Positions 12,000-26,012 of a stretch of 64,000 nt of DNA are shown piece by piece. This DNA comes from Apiospora phragmitis (Eukaryota; Ascomycota; Sordariomycetes; Amphisphaeriales; Apiosporaceae): contig JAQQWL010000006.1 of assembly GCA_038363925.1 (NCBI GenBank), positions 4,692,501-4,756,500 on the forward strand. Reading direction: 5' to 3'. The translations under genes were made by a program, and so were the position numbers. The notes beneath the pieces were generated by a model. It saw only the letters and a program-made list of their open reading frames with translations. It did not search any database and was not told where the DNA came from. Positions within the stretch are counted from its first letter, which is position 1. Every line of letters begins with the position of its first letter.

Positions 12000-13050
12000 A
12001 ATTAAAGAGCTGTTACGAAAGTATACGATATCCTCCGAGTTATTTTAAGCGATTAATTCCGCGATACCGAACTTTAACGCGAAATCCGATATTTATAATA
12101 TAAAATAAATTTAATTAAACAAGAGGTGTTTCGTAAGTTTATGATTAATTTAAATATTTAAAAAATATAGTTAATGTTTTTAAAGTTACGCGGGGGCGAC
12201 CGTATTAATAAGTATTAAGTTAAACGTTTTATTAACCGTAACTTAAACTTTAAGATTTAAATAAACCGTTAATACGATTATTAAAGGTTTTTTAATAAAA
12301 ATATAAGTATTATTTTTAATTAGTTTATATTAATTATAAGTATTAAAAGTAAATACGATATTTTAAATATAAATATATAGTATTTTAACGAAACCGGCTT
12401 TATAATAAATATAATCGAGTTAATACTCGTTATAATACGCGCCGATCGTTATAAAAAAGTAAAATCGGTTTCGCTTAATAATTAAGAATAATAAATAATT
12501 ATTAAATATATTAATTCGTGGAATTAATACATTTCGCCGTTTTTAATTATTTAAAACTAATATTACTTCGTAAATTAGTTTTATAAATACGATTTATTAA
12601 ACGATTTAAAAATTAAACTAATAATAAAACCGGCTTAAATTAAATTCCATAGTTTAATAAATATATTAAAACGCGGACGAAAAGCCTTTATCGCCTTTTA
12701 ATTTTAAATAATTATAAAAGCTATATTTCGGCTAGAATCGAGGAATATTATAAAGATAACGGCATTATTATACTTAATTTACCTCTTTATTTTTTTATTT
12801 ATTTTAACCTTTAAATATAATAAATTATTCGCTATTATAGTATATTTATTTAAAAAGAAATCGAGTTATTAATTAAAACGTTAATAAATTATATTATAAA
12901 ATTAAAGTTCTTTATTACTTTTAAGGCCGCGTATTTTATTATTTTTATAAAACATAGTATTAAATTTAAATTTAATATCTTAATGTTTAAATAAAATAAT
13001 TAATAAGTTAAATATATAATTTTAAACGTTTATATTTAACTCGTTAATGT
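12000..13050 (+). mobile_element. Second pogo-like transposase remnant (copy C), different subfamily
   Basis: The plus strand reads YFNETGF near 12370-12390. A DR-containing block follows, and a decayed D,D-D catalytic stretch (12690-12850) includes aromatic and proline-rich relics. The sequence differs from copy A enough to be another subfamily. Stops are dense. The borders are approximate. Confidence 0.6.
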
Positions 13051-13089
13051 ACCTTACGGTCTAATTAATTATATAATTTAAATAATTAC

Positions 13090-13495
13090 TTTTAAAAACT
13101 TTATTTAATAAAGTATAAATTAATTTCGTTATAACGTATTTAATATTTTAAAATTAATCGCAATCCTTATTTCTAAATATTTCTATATTATTCTAATAAG
13201 TATAAGCATTATATCCGGGCTCTCCGTAGATTTTATAGCGCTATAAGCGCGTCTTAAACGTCCTCGTATAACTACTTTTTTAACGCGATTCGTTTTATAA
13301 TTATTTATTAATATCCTTTTAAAACTATAAGTCTTTTTTAACTTATATACGAAATAATGTTTTATTTTATAGCCGGTTTTTTATACGGCGGCGCCGGTTA
13401 AATATTTTATTCGCTTTTTATAATATAATTACCTTATTTTTTAATAAAACGAGCTAATACATAACTTACGTTATACTTTTTATAATTTAATTAAG
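13090..13495 (-). mobile_element. pogo-like transposon copy B, C-terminal half (left of the Gypsy insertion)
   Basis: Reverse complement of the 3' part of copy A; 13160-13420 pairs with 10890-11170, including a shared GCCGGCGCCGCCGTATAA word. It stops exactly where the Gypsy LTR begins and resumes at 21141, so both pieces are one element split by a later insertion. Confidence 0.75.
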
Positions 13496-14131
13496 TATTA
13501 CGACCTGACCTAATCATGTAGCTAAGACTTATAAATCACCGGGCCGGATTTATAATACCCGACCAGGTTACGACGTTACAGCCACCGACCGCGCTACTAG
13601 CTATACTAATATGAACTTACTTATACTATAGAAGCGCACGGCAACCACGACGACGGCATCCCGAATAGCAGTAGGCTAGACACGACCTAAAAGAGTAATA
13701 AGGATAACGTTACGTGAGGGATCACGGGGATTATTAAGAATAACGAAGTGAGCCGGTGATTTAATTAACGAGGGGATCACCCGGATTATTAGAATACGAA
13801 GGTAAGCTAAGTAATTTAATAAATTAGTAAAGGAAGAATTAAATATATAATAATAAATATTTCCCTATATATTTTATATAAATACTTTTTATTTTAATAA
13901 TTAATTTAAATATTAATTTTAATTTATTAATAAAATAAATAGCTTTAATAACTTTATTATAAATACTTTTAATGTTTATATATTTTAATTATTTTTATTC
14001 TTACGAATTATTACTTATTATATTAATAAAAACGACTTTTATTACACGTTTAAATACTCTCTCGTATTATTAATATAAACCTTAATACGTCTTACTAGGT
14101 TTCTTTTAAAACTTAGATAGCGTTCGTTATA
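13496..14131 (+). repeat. 5' LTR of the Gypsy element
   Basis: Begins TATTACGACC and ends TTATA, consistent with RIP-changed TG...CA termini. It is colinear with 20504-21140 over its whole length, including the GGGATCACGGGGAT and GGGGATCACCCGGAT words. Confidence 0.88.
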
Positions 14132-17100
14132 TTTTAATCACTCTTATTTTTATAAATTATTACTTAAACCTTCGAATAATAATACTACAAGAACTATATC
14201 TATACTTAACCCTAATAACACTATCCGATAAAGAAAAATTCTTATTACCACCCTTAATACCTCTTAGTGAGACCTTATTATAAACGTCGATAATAATAAT
14301 AATAATAATAACGAACCTACTTAATAAACGTTAATTAAGCGAATTAAGAAGCTTAAATAAAAGAGCGCTAACTATTAATATTATTATATTAAGCTCGAAA
14401 AAAAGCGTAACGAACTCTTAATTAAGGGCACCCTAGGATAAACACCTTATAATATTAATAAACTACGCGAAAAAGTACGTCTCCTCTACATAGCTATTAA
14501 TATTATTTAAACCCTTATTATACTAAAAAAGGGTATAAAGATTAGTACGTTAACGCCCTTTAACGGAATAAGCGGAAACCTCCGAAGCTTTCTTATTTAA
14601 ATTAAAACCTATTAATAATTCTATAAAAAGACGTTCTAAAACGTTACCCAACGAGTTATCTACGCCGCCTCGTTTTTTAAAAATAAAGTACTCGCTTAAT
14701 TCGAACCTTACTTAAATAAACTTATAAAAAACGATTAATAAATTAAATTATACCGTATAAAAGTATAACGTATTTTTAAAAGTTACGACGGCTTCGAACA
14801 AGCTTTTAAATCACTTTTCTAAAACCTTAACGAAAAGCGACAGGCGGAAAAGGAACTTAAAACCATTAAATAAAAAGGATTAACCGTTTTTTATATAGCC
14901 GAGTTCTAACGTATCATAGCTCGATTAAATTATATTAAAGTTACGAAAATTATAATATATTATTAAGAATTAAAAAATAATATTAAAAACGAACTTAGCC
15001 GGCTTAACGCTCTTAATAACTTTTTTTTATATATAAAACTTATTATTAAAATTAATACTTATATATATAAATAACGCCGTAAAAAATAAGGCGGACCTTA
15101 GCAATAAACTAATTAAACCTAGGTTAATATAAAACGATCACGTTAATATAATTATATACCGCTTAAAAATACTACGACGTATAATTATTATAATAAGTTT
15201 ATAAACTTTAATACTATTAAATATAATAAGCAAGATAAAAAATAACGCGTTATTTATTATAATTATTAAAAATAAAGATATTACGCTCAAAAATATTAAG
15301 CATTAAAAAAGGATTTCCGACAAGTTTTAAATAAATAATAAATTAATACTATTAAAATAAAAAACACCTTAATAATAACTATTAAAAATAATAGCGTTAC
15401 TATTAAACATATTAACTTATCTTAAATAGTTTATTATAACGATAGGTATACCTTTTACTTAATAAATAAAGAAGGTACCGGATAATTCTTTAAAGCCCCG
15501 GAAAATAAAAAAGACCATAACCGAAACGTCGCGATAATACGAAAAAAATAATCCCTTCTTTATAACGAAAATAATGATTTAATAAACAATATTACGAGCT
15601 AATTAAAATAACCGATGAACTATAAACGCTTAATAAATATATTAATAAACGAGCTAGTATACGAGATCGCTAAATTTAGAAACCTGAAGACCGACGGATA
15701 AATAACCGTCCTCGGTACCCCTTACCCCGATTCGAAATACTTACGCCAAGTATTTATTACGGCCGATTTTAATTAAAAAATCAACGGTAATTACGCCGTA
15801 AAAAACGATTTATAAATCTCCCCTATATATAAAAAATACTTTACGCTTTTATAAATCTCGTATATATACGACGCTTATATAAAACACTTCGCGAAGAAAC
15901 TCGAATACGAATAGTTTTTTTAAAAGATTAATAAACAACCTATTACGTAATTATATTTAAATTATATTATTAAAAAAATCCGAACGTCGATCCCTAATAA
16001 ACGACGCGCGTATCTATTAATATAAAAAGATTTACGGTAGTTATAATAATATTATTTAAAAAAACGAGATTAAAAGGAGTATTTCGAGAATTAATACCTT
16101 AAATACGCCTAAGAAAAATCGCGAGCTTATAAACGTTTAAAAAAGAGCGCTTAACGTTTTTAAAACGTATAAATATATACCTAATAAAAAAACTTCCTTA
16201 ATATATTAAAAAACCTATAAAACGTTTATTAATTACCGCGAATTTAATAAATTTTCGAATTATAAAAAGAACCCGAATCTTAAATATTAAGGATAATACT
16301 TTATATAGGGAAAAGTATAAAAACACCCCTACTAATATACTAAAAAGCGCCCTATAAAAAACGAAGGGAGCGATAGTAACGATACGAGAATCGATCGTAA
16401 AAAGTTATTAATTACTTATAAGAGCAGCGTTTAAAAAATAAACGCCGCTTATTATAAAAGGATAATAATAGGCTGACTAAAACAGGTCCCTATATTAAAT
16501 AATAGATAATCGAGCTATTTATAAATATATTATATTAATAATAAGCGTAAAAAGAGTCTATATTAAAGCGTTACTCGATAGCGGAGCATAAAAAAACTAT
16601 ATTTTATTACGAATCGTCAATTGCCTTAAATTCGAATAATAAAAGAAAAACGCCTTATACCGATTTAAAACCGTTAATAAAAGATTTATAACTTATAATA
16701 ATAAAGAAGTACGGAAAGAAGTTATAAACCTTTCGATTAATATCGGAAAACGTTATAAATAAATTATATATAATATTACAGACGTCGTAAAATACGATAT
16801 AATTTTAAAAATACCCTAATTACGGGTAAATAATCTTAAAATTAATTAAAAAACAGGCTAACTTTAATAAAATATATTAAAAAAAGGTTTAATTAATAGG
16901 CAGCGGTCTAAAAAACAACCCCCTAATAGACCTAAAATACTTAAAATATATATTATTATTAAAAAACCTAAGCCGAACGTTATAATAATTATACTAAAAA
17001 AGTACCGGTAATTCGAAATACTTTTTAATAAAAAACTAAAAATAAACTTACCGCCTTATATATAATAAAATTATAAAATACCTTTTAAAAATAGGAAGGA

Positions 17101-20100
17101 ACCTTTATTTATATCTATATATAAACTTAACTAGGAGTACGAACAAGCCTTAAAGGAGTACATTACGAAAAATTTCGAAAAAGGAGTTATACGACTATCC
17201 ACGTCGCTAATAAGCTTCCCTATCCTCTTCGTCCCGAAAAAAAGTAAAGACGGGAAACCTAAATAGCGTATATATATCGATTACTAAAAGCTTAACGAAA
17301 TTACTATTAAAAACCGGTACCCCCTACCCTTAATTAGTAATTTACGAAATAGATTACTATACGTTAAAATCTTTATAATACTCGACCTCCTTAATATATA
17401 TAACTTAATTTAAATTAAAAAAAAAGAAAAATAAAAAACCGCGTTTCGAACTAAGTATAACTATTTCGAATACTAAGCTATATCGTTTAACTTAATTAAC
17501 GTATTAATTAACTTTTAATTTATAATTAACTATATTTTATAAAAATACCTTAATAAGTTCGTTACAATATACTTCGATAATATCCTTATTTATTCCGAGA
17601 ACGATAAATAGTACCGAAAATATATAAAACTAATACTTTAAAAACTACAGGACACTAACCTACTAATTAACTTAAAAAAAAGCGAATTCTACTAACGATC
17701 CGTCACCTTTATAAAATACGTAATATCTTTAAACGAAATCCGAATAAAACCGTCGAAAATCTTAATAATTAAAGAATAGCCTACGCCTATAAGCGCTATA
17801 GAAATCAGATTTTTCTTAAAATTAATTAATTATTACCGGATTTTCGTCCCGGATTTAATAAGATAACAACACCCCTAACGAACCTAATAAAAAAGGATAA
17901 ACTATTTTAATAAGTAAAAAAATAAATAAAGCCTTTTATAATATTAATAAGCGAATTCTTAACGAATTAATACTTTATATAATAAACTTGTCTAAACCTT
18001 TTAAAATTAAAACCGATATATCGAACTATACGATTAGAGAATAACTTAATTAACGAAACGATAACGGAAAATTACACCTGGTCGCATTCTTTTCGAAAAA
18101 GCTTAATAAATTAGAACTTAATTACTAAATTTATAATAAAAAGCTAATAACTATTATTAAAGCTTATAAAAAATAAAAACATTATTTTAACGGAATAATA
18201 AAGCTAATTAAAGTCTATACTAATTATAAAAACCTTATAACGCTTATTACTATTAAAAAATTAAATAAATAATAAATATAATAATTTAAATTCCTATTAA
18301 GATTTAACCTCACCATTATTTATTAAAAGAATAACGAGAACGGTCGCGCCGATATATTAAGCCGATAACCGGACCACTAAAAAGAAGTCCTATCCGAAAC
18401 GCGGACTATCCTTATTTATAACTAAAACGATAACCTTACACCGTCGAAATAATTAAACGCTACGAAATACGTTTAATATAATAACAATTAAGTTACTAAG
18501 TTCTAATAATTTAATTAAACCTCTAACCCCGCGAGCTACTTTAAAAACCACCTCGAAAATTATAACGGTCTCACTTTTTACCGAAATAAAATCTATATCC
18601 TTAAGCGGTATCGCGAAAACTTTATTAAAGAATTCTATAAATACCCTATACACAAATATTAAAGAGTATTTAAAACCTAAAAGCGGATTATTAGGCAATT
18701 CGATTATAAAAACCTTAAACTAATCGTAACTAAGGTAATCGGTAAATATAACCTCTGTAATAAAGCTAAAGCTACCCGACACCGACTATACGAAAAACTA
18801 TAACCGATCTTACCACTAAATAGAGCGTGAAAAACTATTACACTTAACTTCGTTATTAAGCTACCCCTATTAATAAAACCCTTAATTAAAGTTAATTATA
18901 ATAATATCTTAATAATTACGAATAAATTTATAAAGTATACCTACTTTTTACCGTATAAGGAATTTAGTAATATTAATAATTTAGCGTATATATTTTTTCG
19001 AATAATCGTTAACTAATACGGACTATTCGAAACGATTGTTTCTAATAAAAATAAACTATTTACCGCTAAATTCTAAAAATCGCTTATAGTATAACTTAGT
19101 ATTAAATATAAACTATTTACGGCTTACTACCCTTAAATAAATAAATAAATTAAACGAATAAACTAAACCTTAAAATAATACTTACGCTGCTATATTAATT
19201 ATAAATAAAATAATTAAGTATAACTATTACTAATAACTTAATTCGTTTATAATAACGCGGATAATAAAATTATACGCATATCACCGTTTTAAACGAACTA
19301 CGGATATAACCCGGAGGTTACTAAAAAACCTTTAAAAAGAGAGCTAGTACTAATCGCGACAATTTAAATTAAAAAATTAAAAAAAACTCTAAATTACGTT
19401 ATAATAAAACCTCACCTTCTTTTAATAACGAATAAAAAGATACGCTAATTAAATAAAATTAAAAAAACTAACCTTTAAAAAAAGAGAAAAAGTTTATCTC
19501 TTACGGCGAAATATTAAAATAAAGCGACTAAATAATAAATTAGACTTTAAAAAGATTAAACTATTTAAAATCGTAAAAATTATTTTAAAAACTAATTATT
19601 AATTATTATTACTTAAAATAATACGGATATATCCTATATTTTATATTTTATTATTTAAGCTAATAATTAAAAAAAATTTAATCGATATATAATTAAAAGT
19701 CGAAATAAATTAATACTAGTATAAAATCGATAAAATTATTAATAAAAAAAGGAAAAAATAAAGCCTTTAATACCTCGTTTAATAAAAAAATTATTTATTA
19801 AAAAATAATATTTAAAAACTTAAAAAATATTAAATAAACGCCGCGAAAAAACTATAAAAATTTAAAGAAAAACGAGGTTAAAATTTATCGCATTCTAGTC
19901 TATTACTTTAAACGCCCCGAAAAACTACGCCTCGATAATCGCCTCAGACTCGGCATACTCGGCCGCCTCTAGCTCGTCTAAGGAATAAAAACCACGCTTA
20001 GCCATCTCTACGCCGCGCGTTACTAAGGAGTTCCGCTATTACCGGATCCGCTTTAAACGTTAAAAGGCCCCTTAAGCCTCTCGATAAGCTTTTTTTAAAG

Positions 20101-20503
20101 CCGCGTTCGCCTCGCGTAAAGAGTCGTTAGCCGCCTATTCTTTAAAACGTAAACGACGGGACTTATCGACGACCCGAGATATCGCGGAGACCAATAGACT
20201 AGAACTATCGTAGGATCAATTATAACGAACATATTTTTTATAACGAGAGATATTATTTAATATAATATATTTCTATTTTTTTTTAAATAAAAAAAGTACG
20301 GCATAACTTCGAAATTAAATTCGTTAAGAAAAATAATTAAGTTATAATATTATTCGGTTTTTTTAAACTTTATATAAAAAATAAATATTATAATAAAAAT
20401 ATAACGAAAAAAAATCCTTATTAAGCTTTAATATAATAAATGAGTAAAAATATTTAAAAAGTTTAACGTTTTAAGAATAAAATAATTAAAAAAAGGAAAG
20501 TAA

Positions 20504-21140
20504 TATTATAACCTAACTTAATTATACGGCTAAAACTTATAAATTACCGGGCCGGATTTATAATACCCCGACTAGGCTACGACGTTATAGCTACTAATCG
20601 CGTTACTAGCTATACTAATATAATCTCATTTATATTATAAAAACGCACGGTAATCATAACGACGGCATCTCGAATAATAATAAGCTAAACACGACTTAAA
20701 AGAGTAATAAAAATAACGTTACGTAAGGGATCACGGGGATCACTAAGAACGACGAAATAAGCCGGTGATCTAACTAACGAGGGGATCACCCAGATCACTA
20801 GAATACGAGGGTGAGCTAAGTAATCTAATAGATCAGTAAAAAAGGGATTAAATATATAACGATAAACGTTTCCTTATATATTTTATATAAATACTCTTTA
20901 TTTTAATAACTAATTTAAATATTAATCTTAATTTATTAATAAGGTAAACAGCTTTAATAACTCTATTATAAATACCTGTAACGTTTACGCTCCTTAATTA
21001 TCTTTATTCTTATAAGCTATTACCTATTATATCGATAAAAGCGACTTTTATCGCACGTTTAAATACTTTCTCATATTATTAATATAAACCCCAGTACGTC
21101 TTACTAGGTTTCTTTTAAAACCTAGATAGCATTCGTTATA
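20504..21140 (+). repeat. 3' LTR of the Gypsy element
   Basis: The direct-repeat partner of 13496-14131, preceded by a purine-rich tract. The flank after 21140 resumes the interrupted pogo element. Confidence 0.88.
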
Positions 21141-22350
21141 TTAAACTTAATTAAAATTAATATTAAAAACCTATTTTAATATTATACGATTTAATTTTTA
21201 ATATATTCGGTTTAAAATTAAACTTTTATTAAATTATTTAAAGTTTTTAATACTTAAAATAATATATTCCGGATTACATAATATAAGTCCTATTTTTTAA
21301 AAACCTCCCTAAATATTTAAAATAATAAAAATAATTTAAAACGTTTTTAAAAACATTAATAAAAAGTTTTCCTTTAAAATATAAATAATATACGCCCGTA
21401 TAAAATACTCGATTTCTTTCTCGTATAACCTTTTTAGTATAAAAAAATAACCGATATTATAAGATTAAAGCTTATATAGTAAATTAAAAAATATTTAAAA
21501 TATAATAATTAAGTTCTTTTTATAATAAAACTTAAAAATTAATAAATAATAGTTTTTATAGCCGTTAAAAACTAATAAATAATAAATATTTTTTATATTA
21601 AACTTTATATATTTATTAAAATATTAAATCTAATCCTCGCTTTTTTTATTTATAATTTAACCGTTTTTAATAATTATAATTATTTAATCCTTTAATAATA
21701 AGCTATTTTCGTACTAAAAAAAAAGGTACATTTTTCTAATAAATATAATATATAAAAAAATAACGTAACCGTATAATTTAACGCTTTAAATAATTATAAC
21801 CTATTCCCGGTTCTTTTACTAAACTACCTTAAGCTTCCCGTATCGATTAAAAATCATAATAACCTTTTCGAACAAGATTTAATTTATAAAAAAGCCGGTC
21901 TCATTAAAATTATAAATATCCTCCTCTTAAATCCTATGTTTATTAATTATATTTTACACGAAAATAAACTATACGTAATACGTATTAAAATCTTTATAAA
22001 AAACTCTTTAATAATTAATTCTTTAATTAAAACGCGTTTAAAGGCCTAATTATTATCGTATTAAACTAAAAGCTTAATTAATATTAACGCGTCTCGCGTC
22101 ACGTTAAAAAAATAATTAATTCATTATATTCTTAATACTACTTATCTAGAAAAAACTAAAAGCTTAATTAATATTCACGCGTCCCGCGTCGCGTTAAAAA
22201 ATAATTAATTCATTATATTTTTAATACTACTTATCTAGAAAAGAAACGATTACGAATTTAATTTAATTATATACCGAACTATTATATTTTTTTTAAGAAT
22301 ATTAAGTTTTTATATTAATAATCGTATATTTTATTATAAAATACCGCCGT
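21141..22350 (-). mobile_element. pogo-like transposon copy B, N-terminal half (right of the Gypsy insertion)
   Basis: On the minus strand it reads EEDIYNFNETGFF at about 21855-21935 and the HTH region at 22040-22250, colinear with copy A. Sequence right of 21141 continues precisely where the fragment at 13090-13495 stops, which proves the nesting order. The HTH region carries a 90-bp tandem duplication, listed separately. The 5' border is approximate. Confidence 0.78.
22064..22243 (-). repeat. 90-bp tandem duplication inside the pogo transposase HTH region
   Basis: Two near-identical copies, 22064-22153 and 22154-22243, differing at a few positions (for example TTAACGCGTCTCGCGTCA against TTCACGCGTCCCGCGTCG). 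Ninety bp is 30 codons, so the duplication was frame-neutral when it arose. Confidence 0.85.
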
Positions 22351-22451
22351 AATATTAAAAACGTAAATTTATATAAAAGATATTATAAACTTATATTATA
22401 AATTAAAGATTAAATTTAAAACTATTTCGAAACGTTTAAAATACTAATTGT

Positions 22452-22482
<31 letters not shown>

Positions 22483-22490
22483 TAAAAATA
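22452..22490. repeat. (AAAAT)n short tandem repeat
   Basis: About eight consecutive pentamer/hexamer-type units of AAAAT within AT-rich DNA. Confidence 0.7.
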
Positions 22491-22726
22491 GATTTAGTTA
22501 TTAAGAATTACGGGAAAATAATTAATTAAACCGTATAATTAGTTAAACCGTAAGGTATATTATATTTGAAAATAATTAATACTTATAACTTTTAAACGTT
22601 ATTTTATTTTTAATAAACGATTTAAGTTTTTATTTTTATTTATTAAAAAAACTCTTTAATATTAATTTTAAATATTATAAACTAAATAATAAAAAGTATA
22701 TATAGATATTATATAAATTAACCTTT

Positions 22727-23405
22727 TATTACGGCTTAAACTAATTATATAGCTAGACCTACCTTTAGTATAACGATATTATACCCCGAGGCGCTTACAA
22801 GAACTAGTATTAAAACTTACCTTATTAAGTAATATTAACGAACCCGCCTAGTATATCGTTATAATATTACGATAACTAATATTATAACGATAATATAATA
22901 AGGTTACTTAGTTATAAATAAATAAAAATAAATAAAATAATATAAATAAATAAAAATAAATAAAATAATATAAATAATTAAAAATAGGCTACATAGTAAT
23001 AAACTAAGACGTAACTTAATAAAATTTTACCGAGTAGTTTAATAATATTTAATTAAGTAATATTAATTACTATTAAATAAAACTAAGTAATAAAAAGAAT
23101 TAATAAAAAAGAGATTAAAAATATAATAATGAATAGTTCTTTATATATTTTATATAAATACTTTTTATTTTAATAATTAATTTAAATATTAATCTTAATT
23201 TATTAATAAATAAACAGCTTTAATAACTTTATTATATAAATACCTTTACCCGACCCCTTATTATTACGTTACGGCCCGGCTATTACATATTATATCGGTA
23301 AAAGCGTTACTTTTACCGCACGTCTAGATACTTTCTCGTATTATTAATATAAACCCTAGTACGCCTTACTAGGTTTTTCTTAGAACTTAGACAGCGTTCG
23401 TTACA
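22727..23405 (+). repeat. Solo LTR of the same Gypsy family with intact target duplication
   Basis: Begins TATTACGG and ends GTTCGTTACA like the other LTRs. It is flanked by CCTTT at 22722-22726 and CCTTT at 23406-23410. No gag or pol follows, so it is a recombinational solo LTR. It contains an AT-rich tandem insertion (about 22914-22978) not present in the other LTRs. Confidence 0.85.
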
Positions 23406-23889
23406 CCTTTATAAAAAATTAAATACGTACTTTATAAAAGGTTAATTTAATACTTTTTAAACGCCGGAGAATTAAAAAATTACGCGTTTAGTTTAAAAGA
23501 GCCTTTATTATATAAGAATCTTAAAATTTATAAAACGAGAAGGTAAAAGGAAAGCGTATAACGATTAATAAATATAAAATAAGGGGTCCGTTAAAACGAA
23601 AGGCGACTAATAGAAAGCGCTATAATATTTACGGTGAGATAAGTTATAATACGTAAATATATAAAAAAGATAAAATTAAATAACGAATCGAATAGAAAGT
23701 AATTTTACTTAATTTAAAGCGTTAAGGTTATATTAATTTATATAAAAGTAATGAAGTAAAATAAAAGTAGCCGAATTAATAATATAACCGACTTAATAGT
23801 AAACCACGTTAAGGTATTTTTAAACTTTAATATATTTTTATCTCTTATTAAACTATATTATAACGTGTTATTATATTAAATTAATTATT

Positions 23890-26012
23890 TTTAATTAATA
23901 TAAGTTATTAAAAATGATTATTTTTAATTAAAATAAGCTATTTACCGTTAAATTTCAAAAATCGTTTATAACGTAATTCGGCGTTAAATATAAATTATTT
24001 TCAGCTTATTATTTTTAAATAAATAAATAATTAAGCGAATAAATTAAACTTTAAAATAATATTTAAATTATTATATTAATTATAAATAAAATAATTAAGT
24101 TTTATTATTATTTATAATATAATTCGTTTATAATAACGTAAATAATAAAACTACGCGTGTTTTATTATTTCGAATAAATTACGAATATAACTTAAGAAGT
24201 ATTAAAAAGCGTTTAAAAAAAACTAATATTAAGCGCGATTATATAAATTAAAACACTAAAAGAATTTTAAATTATTTTATAATAAAACCTTACTTTTTAT
24301 AATAAAAAATTAAAAAATACGCTAACTAAATAAAGTTAAAAGAATTAATTTTTTAAAAAAGAAAAAAAGTTTACTTTTTATAACGAAATATTAAAACTAA
24401 ACGATTAAGTTCAAACTTAAACTTTAAAAAAATCGAACTATTTAAAATCGTAAAAGTTATTTTAAAAACTAATTATTAGTTCCTATTATTTAAAATGATA
24501 CGAGTATATTTTATATTTTATTATTTAAACTAATAGTTAAGAATACCTTCATTAATAAATAATTAAGCTTCGAAATAAACTAATACGAATATAAAATTAA
24601 AAGCATTACTAATAAATAAAAAACAAAGCATGGCTTTTAATACTTCGTTTAATAAAAATAGTATTTATTAAAACATAATACTTAAGAATTTAAATAATAT
24701 TTAAAAACTTTAATAATTAAAAAACTAAATTAAAATCGATTAATAACAACGACTTTAATAAAATATCCGGATTTATTTCGTTTTAATTAAACACGAAGTC
24801 GGTACATAATATAAGAGTAACTTTTAAAATTAGTTTAACAGCCGCCTTGCGACGAGCCTCTCTTCTCGCCTTCGCACGTTTAATACGCTTTAATTCTTCG
24901 GTAACGGATATATCGTAACGGATTATACATATTATTTTATTAAATTATAATTCTTTTTATTTTTAAAAAGCCGGATTTTTATAGCCGCTCGCTTTAGCTC
25001 CTTTTTAATAATATTTAAATCGCTTTTTAAGCGAGAATAATCATCATTAATAATTTTCAATTAAACCGCGGAAAGCTTTTATACGTTATAATAAAACTCA
25101 TTATATTAAATATATAATTTATAACGAGTAAAATTTAATAAAAAAGACTTTATTAACTTTTTAAACTTATAACTTATAATAAAAGTAAAAATATATAATA
25201 ATAAACCGTTTAAAAACTAAACTTAATATTATATTATAACCTTTAATTTTAAAATACTATAACTTAAAACGTTTTATTATATAATTAAATATTATAATAA
25301 TTATATATTATAAAAAAGTAAAAAGTAATAAAAAAAGGAATTTACGAAACTTAATATAATAAATAAGGGAAAAAGGTTAATATTAAAACTTAATTTAATT
25401 ATATAATAAAAACCTACTCTTAGAGTATTATTAAAATAACTTAAAATATTTACGAAAACTTAAACGTAATTCGACTTTATTAATTATCGTTTATTACTTT
25501 GTTTATAATTAAAATACCCGCGGTATTATTAAATAATAATAAAGAATAATATTATAATAATAATTAATATAACTACCCCGGCTTTATATTTAAAAAATAA
25601 TATAGAATAAATAATACGAGTATATTAATTAAACACGATTAAATAAGGGTATAAGCTACTTATAAATTAAAGTAACCCGGATTTAAAGTTTTAAAATAAA
25701 TTTAATAAATCTAAAAAATATTAATAAAAGAAAAACTAAAGATATAATATTAAACGTTTCTCATATATTTTATTTTATTAATTAATTTATGTATTAATTT
25801 AGTTTATTATTAATATAAGTAGCTTTAATAACTTTATTATATAAATACCTTTATTAAACTACTTTTATTATAACGTTATAAATTAAAATATTATTACTCG
25901 TTATATTAATAAAGCGTTTTTATCACACGTTTAAATACTTTCTTATATTATTAATATAAACTTAAGTACGTTTTATTAAGTTTTTTTTAAAACTTAAATA
26001 ACGTTTATTATA
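23890..26012 (+). mobile_element. 3' fragment of a Gypsy element (integrase to chromodomain plus 3' LTR)
   Basis: 23900-24160 is colinear with 19050-19265 of the full element (end of integrase) and 24440-24700 with its chromodomain region. The LTR spans 25381-26012 (TATTAAAACT ... TTATA) and follows a purine-rich tract. The 5' part of the element and its 5' LTR are missing. It is more heavily AT-shifted than the full copy. Confidence 0.8.

Larger units (their letters stand above)
13496..21140 (+). mobile_element. Full-length Ty3/Gypsy chromodomain retrotransposon, RIP-inactivated
   Basis: Two ~636 bp direct repeats flank about 6.4 kb of gag-pol. Gag shows PFNGISGNLRSFL and YAASFFK near 14555-14700. 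Reverse transcriptase shows the VPKKSKDGKP, KLNEITIKNRYPLP, ILDL and KTAFRTKY blocks at 17215-17470. RNase H lies at about 17980-18250. Integrase shows a CxxC zinc relic at about 18750 and TLDFVIKLPP at about 18840. A chromodomain-like block (about 19700-19880) ends pol. A purine tract (about 20490-20500) precedes the 3' LTR. TTAAG before 13496 and TTAAA after 21140 fit a 5-bp target duplication with one mutated base. Many stops make it inactive. Confidence 0.9.

Noticed and set aside
18453..18698. 81-codon minus ORF within the AT block
   Set aside because: It is antisense to the Gypsy RNase H/integrase region; a shadow frame.
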